Of a stretch of 64,000 nt of DNA, positions 59,801 to 64,000 are shown one piece after another. Made by a program: the position numbers and the translations under genes. Positions within the stretch are counted from its first letter, which is position 1. The number at the start of each line of letters is the position of its first letter. Under the pieces are notes generated by a model that was given only the letters and a program-made list of their open reading frames with translations, was not told the origin of the DNA and did not search any database. Source of the DNA: Syngnathus acus (lineage: Eukaryota > Chordata > Actinopteri > Syngnathiformes > Syngnathidae); the NCBI RefSeq assembly GCF_901709675.1, contig NC_051099.1, positions 2,356,001 through 2,420,000 of the forward strand, written 5' to 3'.

Positions 59801-61720
59801 AACATTTTTGAAGCCCTCTCTCCCATCAACATCATCCGTCGTCTTCTACTTTGTTCCGTCCGTCTCTGCCAAGTAATTGGTGTCACTGTCTCTTGATGTA
59901 ATATGAATGGGCGGCATTGTGTCGCCGCGGCGGCGGCGTTGGGGCAGAGAGATGAAAAGTGCCCTGAGTGCACGGCAAGGAGCGAGAGGGCTAGAAAAAA
60001 AAAAAATCAAAGGCCCACCAACCTGCCTGCAGCCAGACGGAACGAGGTGGAGACTTCACCGGTGTGGGAATTGCGCCGAGAGCTGAGGAGAAAAAGAGAT
60101 GGGTAATAGCGGGACTCTGTCGCCGCGGCAACACGGAGGAAAATAGAGGCCCCACTATGTCGGAGTGGGAGAAAGATTAAAGGGGAAATTGCGACTCCTC
60201 CTTGTCATCCTAGTCAACAGCGTTGTTTTTCAGCTTTCAAGGTTGTGGTATGAAGCCCGAGACCATGATGCCGTCTTGCTCTGCTTCGTTCAAACACCCA
60301 GGCTAGCGCTCGCGGCTTTGTTAGCATACGTTAAGAATGTGCAATCTGCCCGTGGTGTCGAGCGTGCTGCTCTTCAGCGGTGGGGTCGCCGCGCTGTTGA
60401 CACTCGGCGACGCTCCACTCCAAAACCTCTTAATGCTCGCTCGCGCTCTCATGGAGCAGCGCAAACACTGCACAGCTGTGGCACGCAAAGCAAACACGGC
60501 CAAGTAGCTTTGTTTATCATAAGAGCCACGGCTAACCTTAACTTGAAAGCTCCAAACATTACATTGGAAACCTTAATCCTTATTACAAACCTGAATTCGG
60601 GCATTAGTAATTGATCAAAGGGCTGTCCTAATACTTTTGCCCACTCGCAGACTTTGGTCGAACGAGCGGCGGTGTCCATGGCACAATCACTCCGCGTGGC
60701 CTTTTGAGAGGAAATGTCAAATCGGCGTCCGCCGCAAGGTCGAGACAAACATCAGTGAAAGATGGAGGCAGGAAAAAATAATAATAAGCAACTCGGAGCT
60801 CCGTCGTGGCTTGACTGTGCCCTTTGCCAGCCGTTTTCTCAGATTGTTGACGTGAGAAAGAGATGACATTGAGACAGATCACTTGATGCTAAAGATGTTA
60901 AAAATAGGAAGGACTGGAAACCATCGTAACGCTCTCATTGAACTAGTAGGCAATCAAATTTTGTCATCTAACAGAATTGAAAAATACGATGCGTTATTTA
61001 ATGGCCAAGCTGGGCCTTCTCTGAGGCTGCTTTGCCGCGTCGGACCCTGCCTTTGTCCGGGCCTCCGTCCATCACGACGCCATTTCATGTCAGAGTTTTT
61101 CTTTGAAATGCAGCCTGGAGAAGAAGTTGCTTTCTCTCCCTCGCTGCTGAATTATGCTTCTTTTTTCTCTCTGAAGGCCTGCTGGCCACACTTTCAACAT
61201 TTTCACAAGCGGCCTGCAGAGGAGGCCGAAGAAGGAGAGCTGAGGATGAGGATGATAAGGGTAGAGTCACTGTGACTTTGTTTTTTTTCTCCCAAATTTT
61301 CTTGTTACTTTCTTCCAAAGTTGCGAAGACCCGAGTACCGAAAAGAACCCGGGGGCCGTTATTAATAGCCGTTTAAGCGCCGCTTGTTTCTGTGGAAATG
61401 TTAATGCCGTCGGGAGGGCGTCTCGGAATACAAAAGAAGATTTTGAATGTAATCCGTCTTTTCATTAGGCACAACTGCCTAATGTGGATTTTGCGAATAG
61501 AAACTTTGAGCGTGAAAAGCTTGTCTGGCGTAACGAGAATGCAAGAATTGCAAAACTCCCTCAGGTTGACTCGCACGCGGTGGCGCTTGAGCATTCTTTG
61601 TCTGCTCTCTCTTTGTCTCCGCCGCCATCTCATGTTTTCCTTTTTCAAATTAAAATGAAACAAGTTAATCCATCTAACATTTTCTATGGGTTAAAGCCAA
61701 CATTGCGACGTGTGGAAGCA

Positions 61721-61880
61721 CCTCATCAAGCCGCTGCTAATTAATCAAGCGACAGTTGACACTCACCTCAACTGCCGCGCCGCTAATCGCTACAAGGTCA
61801 ATTAGCCGCACGTGTCAACAAAAAGCGCAAATGTCGTTACTTCCCCTCGAAAGAGACGATTCTTCTCCTGCAACACCATC
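61721..61880. promoter_or_regulatory. Homeobox-motif-rich block, candidate conserved enhancer
   Basis: Within 160 bp there are CTAATTAATCAAG, GCTAATCGC and TCAATTAGC homeodomain-type cores plus CACGTGTC, in unique, balanced-composition sequence 1.7 kb downstream of the fstl4 stop. This is typical of vertebrate noncoding enhancers, but conservation cannot be tested here. Confidence 0.25.
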
Positions 61881-63593
61881 GTAATTCCCCAGGAGGTACC
61901 AGCTATTCAAATTGACATGTTTTTGAAAACAATTGATGGTTGCAAATTTGAAAAAACAAAAACTCTAGCCCATAATTAATTTCCAACTATCCAGCGGCAG
62001 GAATAGAAAAGTGAAATGTCATCCACTTGAAATGCATGAATGTGTGAAAAGGTTCGGTATAGTCGAAGGGGGCATGTTCTGTTGTGTGATGAGATGACAC
62101 GCCGCTTAGTTGCCAGTCGCCTGCGGAAGCACCTTCATGTCATCCAGTCTAATGCAACTTTTAATGCCCCGGAGTTGAAGTTGAAGCTAAGTTCACCACT
62201 CGACAAAAAAACAAAGACCTGTGAGCGATGGAGCTCGTTGAATGGAGTGAGTCGATTTCTATATCTATTTTTTTATACGTGTTTTATTTGACTTTTCTTA
62301 CAAAAAAAAACAATTGCCCTGGTCAACCAGAGAACACACAAAATGCATACAGAAAAAACCTGTACAGTCACTTTCGTCATGTGTCCTAAACACGTTATCT
62401 ACAACAGCTGCGGGGAGGTACGACCCACAAATCGAACCTTGCACGTTCTGACATTTGAGACGATTGGGCTAGCTAGCTCGGTGGCGATGCGTACGAGATT
62501 GAAAATGAACAAATGTGACTTTTTCTGTTTATTTTTATTTTTTTTACACAATTAACTCTTAAACGACTATGAAGGTCACTGAGAGGTATATGGCGGACGG
62601 GGACAACAGATTTCGATGGCATGCACGTTTCACGGCCGTTTCTACTTGGTACGCAAAGTGGAATTTGTAAATAAATAGCTACAGTAGATATGCTATCTCA
62701 GGCCATGTTGCTGAGAATTTGTAGCTCATTATTGTGAATTTTTTTTTGTACGATAGCATACTGATAAGTCACTAAAGTGAAGGAAAAAATAAACAGCAGG
62801 CTGTGAGCATTTGTAAAAAAGATATTTCTCTTTCTTGTCTAGACTTGGAGTCAATCCAAGCTCATTTGCGGTTCAAGAGTTCAGCTTCGAAACTAGCAAC
62901 GCTAAGCGCTGCCACCCGAGCCAGCTTATTTTGTACTTTTCCAACCCGCACAGATGTTTAAAAGACAGATTTCACTGCTCCATCAAGTGTTTTACTTGGG
63001 CTAAGTCAGTTTGTTTGTAAATCGATGCGAAAAAATACGTGGACTTGCTACTTTGCTAGCTAGATCTCCTAGCTAAAGGGGAAACAAATGCTCGCAGCCT
63101 TAAGTGGAATTTAAAAATTCCGCAATTCCAATGTGAACGGAAGAGTCGCTACGTTGTTTCCGAAAACACACAAACAGGTGATGTGGGAAGATAATACAGC
63201 GTCTAAAAAGACTCACGGGACACTAAATGCAGACATTGACAGACGGACGGACGTTTGTGGTTAGCACTGGTGAAGACAATCAACACGCACACAAAAACAA
63301 TCGGAAAGCTTTTTTTACTCTAAAAAAGTGAGCATTGTGCATAGTTCGTCGTGTGGTAACCCCCCACTCCGCCCGGTCGGGTACCTAACTTGCTGTGATA
63401 ACACGGAAGGGAAGTGCAATCGTACAAATGTGCCACACTCAACACCATTGACACTTTCTCCCAGCGGGACTATCACCCAAATTACTTATTTAAACACATT
63501 AAATCCCAACACATTTAATCCTCCTCGCTCTGTAATTAAGTACCGAGCATCTTCTTTTTAATGAAGTCCTACTGATAGTTTTTTTTTTTTAAC

Positions 63594-64000
63594 TCATACC
63601 TCGCCGACCCAGACCACCGTGTTGCCCCTCGTAATGTCCGACACCTCACAGTGCGGCGTTCTCTGTTTGCCGTTCAAAATGAAGAGGGACACGGCTGACG
63701 GTGTCAACAGGTACTGTCCAAACGGGCCGCTGGAGACCACCACCCGGTAGGGCGCCCCCCAGGGCCAGCTCCGAGGGCCCAGCGGCTCCTTGAGGCCTCG
63801 GAGAACCTCGGTGTGTCCCGAGGACAGGTCGGCGAAGAGCAGGTCCGCGGTAGAGTCCGAGGCGGCCACCGCCACGTATCTGTTGGACGTGGTGAAGGAG
63901 GGCTGGTAGACCAGGTCTGAGGCGGCGACGGGGTCCTCTGGTTCCTGTTGGAGGCGCATCTCCCCCTGGAAGGAGACGGTTTGCACCGTCAACCGGACAG
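63594..64000 (-). CDS. fstl4: fstl4, follistatin-related protein 4, C-terminal coding exon (partial)
   Basis: Minus-strand frame open from the window edge to TGA at 63594-63596, about 135 residues. The FSTL4/FSTL5 family are secreted glycoproteins with Kazal, EF-hand, two Ig domains and a C-terminal beta-propeller-like region; only the last part of that region is here. Diagnostic words are SDLVYQPSF, DLLFADLSSG, LKEPLGPRSWPW, FGQYLLTPSAVSLFILNG and the C-terminal GNTVVWVGEV, matching the family's GNTVIWVGD-type end. fstl4 is chosen over fstl5 because the neighbours are the 5q31-type paralogues (rapgef6, fnip1), whereas FSTL5 accompanies RAPGEF2/FNIP2 on human 4q32. The last codon GTA plus TGA could alternatively be a donor (gtatga), but the protein ends where the family ends. 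It is convergent with rapgef6. Confidence 0.85.
   Translation of the reverse strand, partial: VRLTVQTVSFQGEMRLQQEPEDPVAASDLVYQPSFTTSNRYVAVAASDSTADLLFADLSSGHTEVLRGLKEPLGPRSWPWGAPYRVVVSSGPFGQYLLTPSAVSLFILNGKQRTPHCEVSDITRGNTVVWVGEV

Larger units (their letters stand above)
48746..63593. other. Gene-poor interval between rapgef6 and fstl4
   Basis: No exon on either strand could be supported: open frames are short or lack splice sites, phase continuity and recognisable domains. Much of the interval is complex, non-repetitive sequence with TAAT/ATTA-type motifs and few microsatellites, which resembles regulatory sequence flanking a neural gene. A tail of the SINE-like repeat is at 56771-56808, and poly-T or poly-A runs are scattered. 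Confidence 0.55.

Noticed and set aside
48081-63593. CDC42SE2 coding exon, expected next to RAPGEF6 by human synteny
   Set aside because: Searched both strands by eye for its Cys-rich N-terminal and CRIB coding words and found none.

Overview
This is a teleost nuclear genomic window, probably from a compact-genome ray-finned fish. The evidence is vertebrate-type genes with GT-AG introns, fish-length introns, AATAAA signals, long (CA)n, (TC)n and poly-G/poly-C tracts, and pieces of a tRNA-headed SINE-like repeat of a kind common in teleosts. I cannot name the species.

Four plus-strand genes stand in a row: acsl6 (3' half, 1-2396), meikin (3474-5267), fnip1 (5654-18242) and rapgef6 (20503-45561). 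The C-terminal exon of fstl4 lies on the minus strand at the right edge (63594-64000). ACSL6-MEIKIN-FNIP1-RAPGEF6 have the same order and relative orientation on human chromosome 5q31, where FSTL4 is also found. All gene models were read by eye from splice sites and phase. Every intron of the main models has GT...AG ends and the reading frames close exactly (fnip1 1100 aa, rapgef6 long form 1664 aa, meikin 302 aa).

1-5.6 kb is very dense: the acsl6 3' UTR, meikin and the fnip1 promoter are separated by only a few hundred bases. fnip1 fills 5.6-19.4 kb. Its 3.8-kb first intron holds two CREs, a poly-G tract and an apparent second first exon in the correct phase. rapgef6 fills 20.5-47.1 kb and appears to have three alternative starts (20503, 28255, 31873), which would give proteins with a complete, partial or absent first cyclic-nucleotide-like domain. 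It also has three frame-preserving microexons (18, 15 and 24 nt). Right after its polyadenylation signal is a promoter-like segment with an ETS motif and two apparent noncoding plus-strand exons (47.46-48.2 kb) of unknown identity. The region 48.2-63.6 kb shows no supportable coding exon. It looks like a gene desert with several complex, homeobox-motif-rich blocks that could be regulatory.

Functionally the genes are separate housekeeping or signalling units: fatty-acid activation (acsl6), meiosis I kinetochore regulation (meikin), the folliculin/AMPK/mTORC1-TFEB nutrient axis (fnip1), Rap GTPase activation (rapgef6) and a secreted follistatin-like protein (fstl4). They are linked by conserved synteny, not by operon-like logic.

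The points most worth checking are: (a) the stretch of fnip1 that in human carries the Cys/His reductive-stress degron has no such motif here; (b) previously unrecognised-looking alternative first exons of rapgef6 and fnip1; (c) the rapgef6 microexons; (d) a 79-bp tandem duplication carrying a CTCF-like site in each copy; and (e) the orphan promoter downstream of rapgef6.
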